A DNA stretch of 64,000 nucleotides from Hoplostethus atlanticus (lineage: Eukaryota; Chordata; Actinopteri; Trachichthyiformes; Trachichthyidae), in NCBI GenBank assembly GCA_034670405.1, contig JAXDDX010000061.1, positions 1,713,501 through 1,777,500 on the forward strand. The letters run 5' to 3'. Positions 49,791 to 62,620 of this stretch are shown here, piece by piece (position 1 is the stretch's first letter; each line of letters begins with the position of its first letter). The notes under the pieces were generated by a model that worked only from the letters and a program-made list of their open reading frames with translations, did no database searches and was not told the origin of the DNA. The translations under genes were made by a program, and so were the position numbers.

Positions 49791-51596
49791 CACTGTCGTT
49801 ATAGCAGATTAGCTCATATAGTCCCAGAGGCCCGTCCAGCCGGGGGGTAATGTCCTGTGTTTTGCTTCTGAACTCGACCACAGGCAGATCTCTCACTAAG
49901 ACCCACTCCAGCAACACCGAGCCTCATTTGTAAAGCTTCCCTAAACAAGGAGAGCTGAGTACAATCAAACCGCAACACACCACAACCGAGGCTCGACGAG
50001 GAAGAGAAGTCTTAAAAAAAAAGTTTGGATCTTGCAGATAGAAAATCACTGAGACCTACTTTTCAGGAAACTGTGTCTACGTACCCAATATTAATACGCT
50101 CTGCTTGTCGGGGCTTTAAACTAACGGCCATCTGTGTCAGGGCCGGACCAATACAGGGTTTTAAGGAGCATGTTCATTTCCTGATATAATTTTTTTTTTG
50201 CAATACCATGAAAAACTGCATGACACTCAAATGTGCTGCTAATTTTAAAGACAGATTGTGTTGGGAGAATGTTCCAGAGGCTGATTTGACCCGCAGATGG
50301 CTTTGTGTCTGCATCAGGCCATCACAACTAATATTTTGTAATGTAAAAGAATGATGTCCAACTCCAAAACTTTGAAAATATTTTCTCATGACTACTTCAA
50401 AAACACACTCCATCTTGCTGTGGCCACGCTGACGCCTTCACCAGGGAGGTTTCATTCAAGCAACAACCCCAAACCCGAGAGCAGCTTCAAGAAATCCCTC
50501 CACACAGCAAGCCTCTCTTCTTTACTACTATTTCAAGTCAGGAGAGACTAGTTGTGCAGAAAACCAAGCTTTATTGGTGATAACAAAATCTGAGAATATT
50601 GGCGGTAGCTCCGGTTGGGATCGAATGGGTTAGAGGCGATTCTCTGAGGAGCAGGAACTCCCCCTGTAGGCCGTTCTTCATGGCGGGGTAGATTCGCTGA
50701 CGACCAACTGGAGCCTGGCACTGGTGGTGGTGGGGAGGCGGTGGGGAGGCGGTGGGGCGCAGCAGCGATGCAACCTGAACAGAGAGATGGATGCGGCAGG
50801 TATCTGTATATGTACGGGTGTGGCGGCTTGCCATTGGTTCCTCTGAGGGAGGACGGGGAGGGCCCGTGCTTTAAGGGCTGATTGAATAACGAGTGAGGCC
50901 AATGCGGAAGAACGCCTGGAGTAGCGATGATAAATAAGTGATGATAGATACGCTAGGTAGTCCTCCTGATTGAACTTGCGCTAAGCTTCATTTAATCAAC
51001 AAGAACAGATGATTAGGCCCCTCCCCCTCATAACATCATCTGATAATATATAACGGCTGTTTTATTGACTGTGTTGCCAATGACGACCATCACAGGTGAA
51101 GGAATCAAAATGAAGCACTTATTTCCTCTGCCATATATCACTGGAATAAGGAGTAAATAAAAAAAACCAAAGTTGGACTGGCGGTGCCTTAGGCAGGGCA
51201 AACAATGGTTACCGTCACATCATGCAATCAGCTATGCCGATCAAAACTATTGATCAGGTGAGGATTATGGGATTGATCCAGCGCCGAGCACCGAGGGAGG
51301 CCAAACGGCTATTGAATGTAATGAAAGTTTGCTTTATTGAAAACTCCAACAATGTTGACACACTTCCATTTTGATGAAGCTCAATTACAAGAGGATCCTC
51401 TTTACAGGCGGCGTGTGAAGCCGTGATTCGCCGCCGTGACTTGCCGTGATTCAATTGTCCGGGAAGCAGCAGATAGGAACGTGTTGGGGTGATTTGTTTC
51501 TCATCATCTCACTACACAGCGCTGCCGACGCGCCGGTCGATCCTCCACGCAGAATGATAGATGCTTTCATTCCTGAGATGTCAAGAGATATGGACG

Positions 51597-51668
51597 CGTG
51601 CGTGTGCGTGTGTGCGTGTGCGTGCGTGTGCGTGCGTGTGTGTGTGTGTGCGTGTGTGTGTGTGTGTG
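51597..51668. repeat. imperfect (GT)n with CG interruptions
   Basis: Alternating purine-pyrimidine throughout (GTGTGCGTGCGTG...), which favours Z-DNA. Confidence 0.93.
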
Positions 51669-51789
51669 AGATCATGTTTTATGCATTAGCAGATAAAACA
51701 TCCCTCCCGTCCCGTGTAACCTCTGCTGTAATGGTTCTGTAATGAATATCCATAAACCACAGGCAGGCATCTGGACAACACTCAACAAC

Positions 51790-51791
<2 letters not shown>

Positions 51792-51829
<38 letters not shown>
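51792..51829. repeat. (CA)n microsatellite
   Basis: About 18 units. Confidence 0.95.
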
Positions 51830-51835
<6 letters not shown>

Positions 51836-51941
51836 CACTCAAGTACACATGCGTAGTTATATGCACACACTTACACACATCTATGTACACACAGAAACAG
51901 GTTTGTGCACACACACACGCACAGAGGTACTCGTGTATACA

Positions 51942-51945
<4 letters not shown>

Positions 51946-51988
<43 letters not shown>
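51946..51988. repeat. (CA)n microsatellite
   Basis: About 21 units. Confidence 0.95.
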
Positions 51989-51991
<3 letters not shown>

Positions 51992-53559
51992 CCTCTATCC
52001 CATTTCTCTCAAATAATACACACGTTGGATTTAGCAGATTTTCAACCATTTTTCAGGCATGAACAGACCTGAGATCTGTTGCAGCAGCCGGAGAAGTGCG
52101 TCAAGCCGACCCATTGAAGAGGCATTACATTATGTTAAAAATGCATGAGCATCAATGGGAAAGCGATTCATACCGTAGATGTTTATTTGTGAGACAACGT
52201 TTCAATCCCAGAGCGTCACAAATAAATATTTAAACAAACTGTCTCTCAAATAAATATCTGTGGGAGCATCAGGATGAGCTGGGAGCCCTCCTGGATTAAT
52301 AGGAGGGTCTTTGTTTTTGCAGCGATGCGCGTGCAGCTTGGCAATAACCTCGGTGAAAAAAACAAATCTGTTGTCTGAAAAAGTTTACTTTCGGAAAGGT
52401 CGGCACAGGTGACTCAACCGTTTTCTCAGGACCACAAAAGAAAACTCAAAGAAAACAAGATGGCTACAAAGGCGAGCTAAAAATAAAATGTACTTTGTTC
52501 AGTCTAGACGTCCTGCAGCACTGGAGAAATGGTCACATAACTACCTATTTGGAGTGAAGAGCATCTCTCTCTCTCACACACTCACACAGTCTCACTCTTA
52601 CCTTGTTGCAATGGGTAGAAAAAGCACACAGATCCTTATTCACCGACTAGCCAGCCTTGTACATAACTGGAGGCTCTGTGTTTCAGGTTCTGTAGTGAGG
52701 CCAGATGGATGGCCGAGGCGCCACAGGCCACAGTTCATTTCCTTTGAGTGCTTTCTATTTGGTTTTATTTTATTGAAAGGTGTTATAAAAAAAATAAAAA
52801 AAGAGAGGGTGATGCAGAGAGACAGTAGAACATGGTGAGAAAGAGAGGAGAGAGAAATAATCATACAGGCAGGAGTAGAAAATAGCGAGGAAAAGAGAGA
52901 GGTAGATGCAGAGAGAGGCAGAGAGAGAGATATATCGGTGGATTTGAACAGTTAAAGAACAAAATAATTGAAATAATTCTGTTTTCTAGCAGGTAGGAGT
53001 TATTACCACACCATCATGAAACTACACAGGGGAGAACATACATTCACTCGTACTCACTTATTGTAAAAGCATGGATGTGTCGTTTTTCACCAAACCTGCT
53101 TTTGAAAAACAAAACAAAAAAGCTTGTGTGGTTTTTTTTTTTATAGTTTTTTTTGGTTTTTTTTGAACTCTCCTGGTTTGAAGCGAAACATTGTCCAGAG
53201 CCACTGAAATTAGTCTGAACACACTACCCCCGTTGTTCTCATGTTCCCAAAAGACGAGCGTGCAGGGGAAGTGGCTGGTCGGTAAACAAGCCGGGGGTCG
53301 CCTGTCATCATTAAGGGACCATTAACTAATCTCATTTCATCATGACTTCATCGCTCGCCCCCTCAACCCCAAACACCCTCCAGGACCAGCGTAGCAGGGG
53401 GATTGTCTCATCAGAGGCTACCGATGATCACTGTCCAGTATGAAACGTTAGGGTCACCTGCTCTCGCCATAAGATATCCTGTCCAGGTGAATCCAGGTGA
53501 ACGCTATGATCCCTTTCTAGAATTGTGTTTTTTTTTGTAGAAAATGCTCTCAACCACAT

Positions 53560-53660
53560 TTTGTGCTGATAATAATAATAATAATAATAACTTCATTTTT
53601 AGAGCGCCTTTCAAGGTATCCAAGGCACTTAACAATAGAAGAGAGAAGAACTAGATGAGA
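53560..53660. repeat. fragment of dispersed repeat with (AAT)n
   Basis: (AAT)n followed by CTTCATTTTTAGAGCGCCTT then TCAAGGTATCCAAGGCACTT, a phrase common in teleost interspersed repeats. Family not assigned. Confidence 0.55.
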
Positions 53661-55022
53661 ACTAGATAAGGTGAAAAAAAAAAGTATGAAGCAAAAATTG
53701 TTTCCGTGACAACTGCTGTTACTATCAGCAAACAATGTGCAACTCTTACCAGAAACTCCCATGACAGTCAATCTACTCCTATCAGACTAGCAACTACTAC
53801 CAATACTTTCTCCATTTATATGTTGGTTGTTGTTGTGGTCATGAATGTACCCTGAAGCCCCGCCCCCTCTTCATTGTGATTAGTCGGTCCACATCAATGA
53901 GCTTCTCTGAAAGCAGAACGTTCAGCCAGGCGCAGCACTTTTTCTCAAGCGGACACTTTGTGGACGCTCCCCCATTACCTGTCATGTAAAAAGGCAGGGT
54001 CAGCCTAACAGAATTACCTTTTAAATGGGATTATAAATAAATAAAGCATGTAATAAAATGAAGAAATATGGAATAAAGCGTGTATACTGTTAATACTTTC
54101 GATGCCCTTCAAGTAGTTGAGGTGTTTCTGTTAATGATCCTAATAACCTCTAACAATCTCTCTTGCTCTTTACTATTTCCATTAGAGAAGACCTTCTGTA
54201 GGCGGTCTACTCTCTGTTTCTCTGTCTCTGTTTCCACTTCTACCATCATATTGTTCTCCCCCCTCTCCTCCCCCGTCCAAACTCCACTTCTCCTTTTGTT
54301 TCCCCATCTCAATTCTTCTTCTACCTTCACTCTCTCTCTCTCTCCCTCTCTTTCTTTCTCCCTCCTTTCCTCTCATCCGCCTTCGTCAGCAGTCTGGACG
54401 GTGTCTGCAGCACTCACTATCCCTCTCTTTTTTTCCCTTATAAGGCTGCTTCCATACACAGTCCATCTCACTATCGCCCAGCCCTCCATTTCTCTCCTCA
54501 TTTCTACCCCTCCTCTCAACCCCCACCCCCCTTGTTTTCCTGCTTTCAACATGCCAGGAGAGGTAGAGGAGTTCTCATCCATCTTCGGGCCAGACTTTGA
54601 CATGCCTGGATGTTAAATTAAAAACATATAGCCCAAAAGAAGTGGGTCGTATGCACCTAAAGTGTCCAAGACACCCTTTAGAAAATGAACACCATCCATC
54701 AAAAGCTTCCTGCAAAGCGTGTAGAGGAGAGAGCACCATCTGACATCGGCCATCTCCATAGCCAATTATAGGAGGGTGACAGTCGGGGGTAAAAAGTTGT
54801 TTTCTTTTCAAAACACGAACTTGCAAACATACACACACAAATAGACACTTACACACAGACAAAGACAAACAAATAGACAGACACACACACATACACACAC
54901 ACACAGACATCTACTCGCTTGATGCATGGTATTCAGACAGAGTGACAGGCCACATCTGACTCTCTCCCTGGAGATAAACCATCTAAGAACTGATGACACT
55001 CTTGGACTCCTAGTGCAACACT

Positions 55023-55053
<31 letters not shown>

Positions 55054-56359
55054 TAAGCGAGAGAGAGAATTTGCATTTCCACTCATTAGGCCATACATCA
55101 AAGCAGATTTGATGGATGGACTTGGTGGCTGTGCAGGCAGTTAATACTGAGAGCCGTCCTCAGCCTTCCTACAACAACCACTTCACCACCACCTCCTTGA
55201 AAAAGACACATTCTCCACACGACTATCGCTGATCTGATGGCCATTTTGTTGGCAAATGTGTTTGTCTGTGTGTGAATCAATGATTTAAGTGCCAGTGAAA
55301 GTATCTTTAAGTTAAGTTAAGATGCTGCAGTGGATTTCCTCTTGTCAATCAATAATCCATGTCTTTTAACAATGAAAACGGACTAGAATAGGGACGGACA
55401 GGGAACCAAAACCAAAAGTGTCCTCAACTGCCACCGCTGGCAAAAATGAAGGGAAACCATCATCAACAGCCATCAAGGAACTGTGTATGGATCTACTAGG
55501 GTTTCTAGCTATGGAAGCAATGCCCTGCTTCACATTCAGTACAACCACAGTCTTCTACTGATGGCCACTGAGCAGCTAGTCCAGGGATTCAGACCTTCTG
55601 GTTACAAGCCTGCTTCTCTAACCTATAGACAAGCATTTTTTTACTGGTTCCTAAAGAAGTACTTAGTTGGTGATCATGGTTGGTGGTGATCATCTGTTAG
55701 CCTGCATAGTTTGTATTTATAGTTATAGTTATATAGTTATTGTGTAGGCCTAGGCCTCCCTACTAGCCCTAGGGGGGTACCTGACTTGTGACCCAACCCA
55801 CAAGGCAGCTTACTCTCACATCCATGTAACTCGTCTCCTTATCTATTGTTTCTCAATGAATTCTTGGTTCTGAATTTGAGTGCCGCAGTCATGCAAAGTG
55901 TGACTTTTCCTTTTATGGCTACAACTTTAGGGGCTCGTGTGAACCCAGGTTTGATTTTTCCATGATGCCTATATACAAAATACTCTGTTATTCACTGTTT
56001 ATATAAGAGTGTGAATTTACAGCATGGCAGATATATATATATATACACTAAATACAAATACAAAATATTTCCTAGAAGTAGAACAACCATGATCCTCCAG
56101 TTTGTGATCAGTTGTCTCTCTGATGTGCCCCTTCACCCCCCCGGCTATCAAATCCTGTCTGCGTACGAAGAGAGACAGCAGCTGGAGTAGATGATTGACA
56201 GCTAGCAGATGGAGTGTAACCATGGTAACATGTGACTCATCAGAGTCAATGCACTTGTGTGTTTGTCCAACATGGTTCAACATGACATACTGGTATTACA
56301 GAATCATTCTTTTTGTAGTTCAATCAGTTCAATCTGCTCTAATAATAATTCTAATAATA
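53661..56359 (+). other. gfra1 intron 3, continued
   Basis: No exon recognised. A pyrimidine-rich stretch 54200-54540 makes a spurious 178-codon ORF. CA-rich 54825-54905 and (GT)n 55021-55047. A dispersed-repeat fragment at 55510-55640 is listed separately. Confidence 0.55.
55510..55640. repeat. dispersed repeat fragment related to 44918-45170
   Basis: CTGCTTCACATTCAGT and TTCTACTGATGGCCACTG match the copy at 44918-44995, then GGGATTCAGACCTTCTGGTT ACAAGCC. Old SINE or LINE tail; family not assigned. Confidence 0.5.
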
Positions 56360-56510
56360 CTGTGATACTTTATTGATCGCCATAGGAAAATCCTCTCTTT
56401 GCTTGCCCCCTCTATAGGGAGATCAGATTGCAGGGTACACTCCAGGAACTAGACCTCCCTTGAACCCAGGCCCTCCAGTTGAAGGACAGTCTCTCTAACT
56501 TCTTAGGGCA
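56360..56510. repeat. dispersed repeat fragment related to 26150-26290
   Basis: GATACTTTATTGATCGCCAT AGG and, 90 bp on, TTGAACCCAGGCCCTCCAG. The opening phrase is widespread in fish genomes. Confidence 0.55.
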
Positions 56511-57715
56511 CCAGATTCTGCTCAAATCTTCTTTCTATCTCTGAGTGCATCGTCTTTGCTGGACTCCATCTCCATATCCGTCCGGATCCCCAGTGACAGA
56601 TCCATAAATTATTAGCTATTTTTTATTCACTTTAACTCAGTTCTGTCAGGCTGGATGATTAAAAAAGAGTGTGCGGTTAGTTGTCAATGTTGACTGCTGG
56701 TAATCCCAGTGATCTATTCATCCAGACTTGATATGACAGCCTCTCTCTCTCTGTGCTGCCGGTGTACTGCGCCGGCTGACTATACTGCCATCCCTCAGTA
56801 TCGATCTGAAAGTCCTGTGCCGCCAGATTGCTTTCAGCAGCCATCAGCCTCCTGTCATAAAGGAAAAGCGGCACAGATTTTACCTCCTTCTGGTGCTAGA
56901 AACAGAAAGATGGCCGATGGAAACAAGGCTGGGAGTGTTTTCACTCTCAAATGATGGAGAGAGGCCGACCTGGGGTGATAGAGGACGTAATGCTGATGTC
57001 CATAGCTGACCTCACTCATCTCTCTGGTCAAGTATAGGGCTGAGACTAAAGGCCTCAGTGTCAACAGCTCTGTTTAATGGGAGTATGTGCCCTCTCTTTG
57101 CCGCTCTCTTTCTCTTGCTCTCTTTCTCTTTCTCTATCTCCCTCCATCACACACACACACACACCTGAAAGGGCACCAGCAGGACTAATTATGGGCCAAC
57201 AATAACTCCCCCCCCTGCTCCACTCTACTCCCGGCTGCGTAACAAATTCATTGGCTCATCGCTGCCACTATTGTAAATCAATTTGACAGACTCAGAGGTG
57301 AGCTGTTGAATACATTCATGCGGCATGTGTTTCCAGGGCTTGTGCTGCGACTTGTACTCACACAGGAGTAAACAGGCTATCCAGTTGTTAGATGTCCACA
57401 TTCATCTCTATAGTGGACTGTTTGATGTTCAGAAAGGGACCACATGTAGGGGTTGGTGAAAGCAGAAGGGCTGGAGGTATTGGAGGGTAGGGAGTGGAGA
57501 CAGGCAGTTTGGGCTGGGGGCCCGTGGTAGGAGATGGTGGAGGCAGAATTGGCTGGAGATATTAAACGGAAAGGAATGGGTGCTGGGGGTATAGGCTGGA
57601 TGTAAGAGGCAGACCAGAAGCTGCTGTAAGGGGGTTGGGATCTGTATTGTAGGTAGTATAAGAACTGAAGGACTAGGGTGAGGCTACAAGTCACAGTCCC
57701 TCCCTTAGCAGTGAG
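56511..57715 (+). other. gfra1 intron 3, continued
   Basis: No exon recognised; a CT-rich stretch near 57095-57140 and a short CA run near 57149-57165. Guanine-rich on the plus strand at 57430-57620. Confidence 0.5.
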
Positions 57716-60125
57716 ATGTGGTCTGAGACAAGGTTAAAATGTGGTCTGAGACTAGGTTAGAATGTGGATTGAGACTAGGCTAAAATGTGGTCTGAGACTA
57801 GGCTAAAATGTGGTATGAGACTAGGCTAAAATGTGGTCTGAGACTATGCTAAAATGTGGTCTGAGACTAGGCTAAAATGTGGTCTGAGACTAGGTTAAAA
57901 TGAGGTCTGAGACTAGGCTTAAATGTGGTCTGAGGCTAGGTTAAAATGTGGTCTGAGACTAGGCTAAAATATGGTCTGAGACTAGGCTAAAATGTGGTCT
58001 GAGACTAGGCTTAAATGTGGTCTGAGGCTAGGCTAAAATGTGGTCTGAGACTAGGTTAAAATGTGGTCTGAGACTAGGTTAAAATGTGGTCTGAAACTAG
58101 GTTAAAATGTGGATTGAGACAAGGCTAAAATGTGGTCTGAGACTAAGCTAAAATGTGGTCTGAGACTAGGCTAAAATGTGGTATGAGACTAGGCTAAAAT
58201 GTGGTATGAGACTAGGCTAAAATGTGGTCTGAGACTAGGCTAAAATGTGGTCTGAGACTAGGTTAAAATGAGGTCTGAGACTAGGCTTAAATGTGGTCTG
58301 AGGCTAGGTTAAAATGTGGTCTGAGACTAGGCTAAAATATGGTCTGAGACTAGGCTAAAATGTGGTCTGAGACTAGGCTTAAATGTGGTCTGAGGCTAGG
58401 TTAAAATGTGGTCTGAGACTAGGTTAAAATGTGGTCTGAGACTAGGTTAAAATGTGGTCTGAGACTAGGCTTAAATGTGGTCTGAGACTAGGATAAATGT
58501 GGTCTGAGACTAGGCTTAAATGTGGTCTGAGGCTAGGTTAAAATGTGGTCTGAGACTAGGCTCAAATATGGTCTGAGACTAGGTTAAAATGTGGTCTGAA
58601 ACTAGGCTTAAATGTGGTCTGAGACTAGGCTAAAATGTGGTCTGAGACTAGGTTAAAATGTGGATTGAGACTAGGCTAAAATGTGGTCTGAGACTAAGCT
58701 AAAATGTGGTCTGAGACTAGGCTAAAATGTGGTCTGAGACTAAGCTAAAATGTGGTCTGAGACTAGGCTAAAATGTGCTTTGAGACTAGGCTAAAATGTG
58801 GTCTGAGACTAGGCTATAATGTGGTCTGAGACTAGGCTAAAATGTGGTCTGAGACTAGGCTAAAATGTGGTCTGAGACTAGGTTAAAATGAGGTCTGAGA
58901 CTAGGCTTAAATGTGGTCTGAGGCTAGGTTAAAATGTGGTCTGAGACTAGGCTAAAATATGGTCTGAGACTAGGCTAAAATGTGGTCTGAGACTAGGCTT
59001 AAATGTGGTCTGAGGCTAGGTTAAAATGTGGTCTGAGACTAGGTTAAAATGTGGTCTGAGACTAGGTTAAAATGTGGTCTGAGACTAGGCTTAAATGTGG
59101 TCTGAGACTAGGCTTAAATGTGGTCTGAGACTAGGATAAATGTGGTCTGAGACTAGGCTTAAATGTGGTCTGAGGCTAGGTTCAAATGTGGTCTGAGACT
59201 AGGCTAAAATATGGTCTGAGACTAGGCTAAAATATGGTCTGAGACTAAGCTAAAATGTGGTCTGAGACTAGGTTAAAATGGGGTCTGAAACTAGGCTTAA
59301 ATGTGGTCTGAGACTAGGCTAAAATGTGGTCTGAGACTAGGCTAAAATGTGGTCTGAGACTAGGATAAAATGAGGTCTGAGACTAGGCTTAAATGTGGTC
59401 TGAGGCTAGGTTAAAATGTGGTCTGAGACTAGGCTAAAATATGGTCTGAGACTAGGCTAAAATGTGGTCTGAGACTAGGCTTAAATGTGGTCTGAGGCTA
59501 GGTTAAAATGTGGTCTGAGACTAGGTTAAAATGTGGTCTGAGACTAGGCTTAAATGTGGTCTGAGACTAGGCTTAAATGTGGTCTGAGACTAGGATAAAT
59601 GTGGTCTGAGACTAGGCTTAAATGTGGTCTGAGGCTAGGTTAAAATGTGGTCTGAGACTAGGCTAAAATATGGTCTGAGACTAGGCTAAAATGTGGTCTG
59701 AGACTAAGGTAAAATGTGGTCTGAGACTAGGTTAAAATGTGGTCTGAAACTAGGCTTAAATGTGGTCTGAGACTAGGCTAAAATGTGGTCTGAGACTAGG
59801 TTAAAATGTGGTCTGAGACTAGGCTTAAATGTGGTCTGAGACTAGATTAAAATGTGGTCTGAGACTAGGTTAAAATGTGGTCTGAGACTAGGTTTAAATG
59901 TGTTCTGAGACTAGGCTTAAATGTGGTCTGAGACTAGGTTAAAATGTGGTCTGAGACTAGGATAAATGTGGTCTGAGACTAGGCTTAAATGTGGTCTGAG
60001 ACTAGGATAAATGTGGTCTGACACTAGGCTTAAATGTGTTCTGAGACTAGGCTAAAATGTGGTCTGAGACTAAGCTAAAATGTGGTCTGATACTAGGCTT
60101 AAATGTGGTCTGAGACTAGGCTAAG
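57716..60125. repeat. 2.4-kb minisatellite of a 23-bp unit, about 105 copies
   Basis: Tandem unit of 23 bp whose core reads GTCTGAGACTAGGCTAAAA, preceded by TGTG. Variants include TTAAAA or CTTAAA for CTAAAA, GAGGCTAGG for GAGACTAGG, ATATGG for ATGTGG, and 22-bp units with GGATAAATG. Variant order repeats: the GAGG variant at 57902, 58270, 58890 and 59372 is followed by an ATATGG variant exactly 67 bp later each time. Stops occur in every frame, so it is not coding. Confidence 0.97.
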
Positions 60126-62620
60126 ATTGTTTTCTGGGGCTGTTAAGGCAACGTCTGCAGTAGTCATAGCAGTAGTTTTAGTGTTAGTTGCAATGACAGT
60201 TGTAGGAATAGTTGTAGTAGTAGTAGAGGTTACTGTGGTACTTAATGTATCTATCACTGAAACTTTGCCTGCAGCGCATTGTCAAAGGTCCAACTAGTTT
60301 CAACTCTTTTAATTGACTGGGTTGTGATATTTTTCACTCACTGCTCTCCGTCAAGCCGCGTCATCCGTCAACCATAGGTCACATTATCACAAATGTTTAT
60401 GTGGACGTTGCCTAACTGTACATGCATTCCCACTGGCATCAGACTGACTTCAACATAGGAAATATTCCTTGGCTTCACGTGACTTGTGGCCACAGGCTCG
60501 GGAGTTAAAGTGGAGTTGATGTAGGAGTGGAGACAGGACTGTGGGGCAGGGTAGTGGACAGCCAGGGAGCAGTGTGGAGGCGGTGTACCGTACAATACTG
60601 TACTGGAATGTGTTTGTGGAGATTATTAAAGAGCCACATATTTCTGCTGCAGCCCCACAGGGCCTGCTCTTACCGGCTGATCTCCACGCTGGCAGATGGG
60701 TAATGAAACAGGCCTCACTGGAGATTCATCACTGTGGAGAGGCAAAGCGATTTTCTCTCCCTCTTCCTCCCACTCTCTTCTCTCTTCGTTCTCTTTCTTA
60801 ACCACTTTTTTTCCTTTCGATTTCGGTCTGTTGCATGTGCTACCGTTTGCTCAAACACAGCACACACAATCTTCCGACTTATTTGTCGTTCTTTCCTACT
60901 TCCTGTCTCTCGCTCTCTTTGACTCTTTGCCGTCAGTCTCTCCTCCTCTCTCATAGTGGTGGAGTATCGGAAAGCAGCACTGTCCATTTCATCTGTTGTC
61001 CCAGTGTCTCCTCAGACTAACTAATAGCTTGTTGTTTTTTTTAAAAACAGGTTTGTAGACAGTCCACTTACCTTCAGCATTTTTGAAAGTTTATCCAGAC
61101 AGTTTGAAAGCACGGGAGGGAACGTTCCAGTATTCAATCCTAAACCAGCAGAGGCACATGTGTGCACAGATGATGGATTTAACAAATACGTGGGCATATA
61201 ATTGATAGCTTGTTGATATCACAGGGGAATACAGAAGGGTTTGGACTGGGGATGTGGTTGGGATGGGATGGGATGTAGGGACTTCATAAAGCTGAGTGGA
61301 AAAAACATTTTTGCCGACTCACAGGATTTCACCCCAGGTCGTATCTCCACTCCTCCATCAGTACCTGGACTCTCAGATTTAAGGACCAAGAGTGAAATTT
61401 TAGGTGAAAATATGAAATGAAACCACCGACGAGGTCTATTCTGTACCAAACGTATGTTGTTATGAATTCAGCTGAGCACCTTTGTTGAAGGCTGGGATGT
61501 TAGCGGGAAGGTGAGCAGGTTATTGGATGACATGAGGTGAAGACATTCGACGGTAGAGGGGAAAAGTATTCCAATGGGATGGGATGTTCGGAGGCTGGAA
61601 AAGGAGAGGGGATAACGGGAGACAGAAATAATTGTCTTTGGCAGAATTGTATTGGACTCTGTGCCAATAAAGCTCAATAAATCCAATAGAATTAGAGGAA
61701 AAGTTGAAAGAGAGAGTTGACGGAGGAGGAAGAGGTGTAGATGGATAGAAAGAAGAAGGAGGGAGGAGGCAGAGTGAGGCTGTTGCACTACAGGGATCAA
61801 TTACTAGGAACTGTGAGTTATAGTATTTGCTGCACCAAGTGCCATGTGGCTTTATTGCACTGAGACACTGTTTGGAGGAAGAGGGGCATTATTAACCACA
61901 CAGAAAGAGAGGGAGTTCGAGAACGAGAAAGAAAAAGAACGAGAGGGGGAGGCAGAGAAAGATGAGTAAACCTTGGGGCTCTCTCTCTCTCTCTCTCTCT
62001 CTTCTCCTCTCTCAGCCTTCCACTCTCTCCATTTCTGCTTGTCTTGCACTTTCAGGCGTGGAGCCCATTAAAGCGGACGGCAGTGTAACTCACCACTGAT
62101 AATCAAGAGCGAGAGAGAGAGCAAGTAGATACACAGAGACGAGACCCCGGGCCTCCTTTATTATGTTAGATTTTTCTATTGAATCTGACTGTGCAGTCGT
62201 TTCTCAACGTGGGAGGGAAAGTCATTTACACATGAATGATAAAGACACATTTAGTTTACAATTCATAAAAGTTGTAAAAAGGAAATTTAAAAAAATGAAC
62301 ATTTAACATCAAAACATGAATTTGAGTTAGAAGAACTGATTGTCAGAGTTTTGATTGTGGACTTGTATTGGCCATCCTTTTAAACCATGTTTAAACAATG
62401 ACAACTATAGAAAAAACTATAAAAGCCTCACTTGCTAAGGTTCACTCACTGAGGTTCATTCCAAAATAAGGTATCCCCCATTTGAAACAAAATGACATGT
62501 ACTTGAAGTAAAGCACATTTTGGCTTACTATTATAGTTTGGGTTATATTATACTTCATTTTCTCACAACATATTTTGTTTTTTGAAGAAATAAATCTCTG
62601 TGTTAATTAAATATCGGCTG
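60126..62620 (+). other. gfra1 intron 3, continued
   Basis: No exon recognised. GGGATGGGATGGGATG near 61259-61275; (TC)n 61980-62001 with GA-rich flanks, which could form a short hairpin; AT-rich 62220-62600. Confidence 0.5.

Larger units (their letters stand above)
49371..53559 (+). other. gfra1 intron 3, continued
   Basis: No exon recognised. (GT)n 49711-49787; (GT)/(CG) mixed array 51597-51668; (CA)n 51792-51829 and 51946-51988. A GC-rich stretch 50590-50930 has AATAAA on the minus strand at 50569-50574. 52060-52340 is non-repetitive and AT-rich. Confidence 0.55.

Noticed and set aside
50553..50935. Solo LTR on the minus strand
   Set aside because: There is an AATAAA and a TG-like edge, but no matching CA edge or target duplication was found.
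54080..54616. 178-codon ORF with hydrophobic stretches
   Set aside because: The CT-rich composition explains its length and apparent hydrophobicity; no homology recognised and no exon boundaries fit.
57716..60125. CRISPR-like array
   Set aside because: Repeats are directly adjacent with no spacers, in a vertebrate genome; it is a minisatellite.
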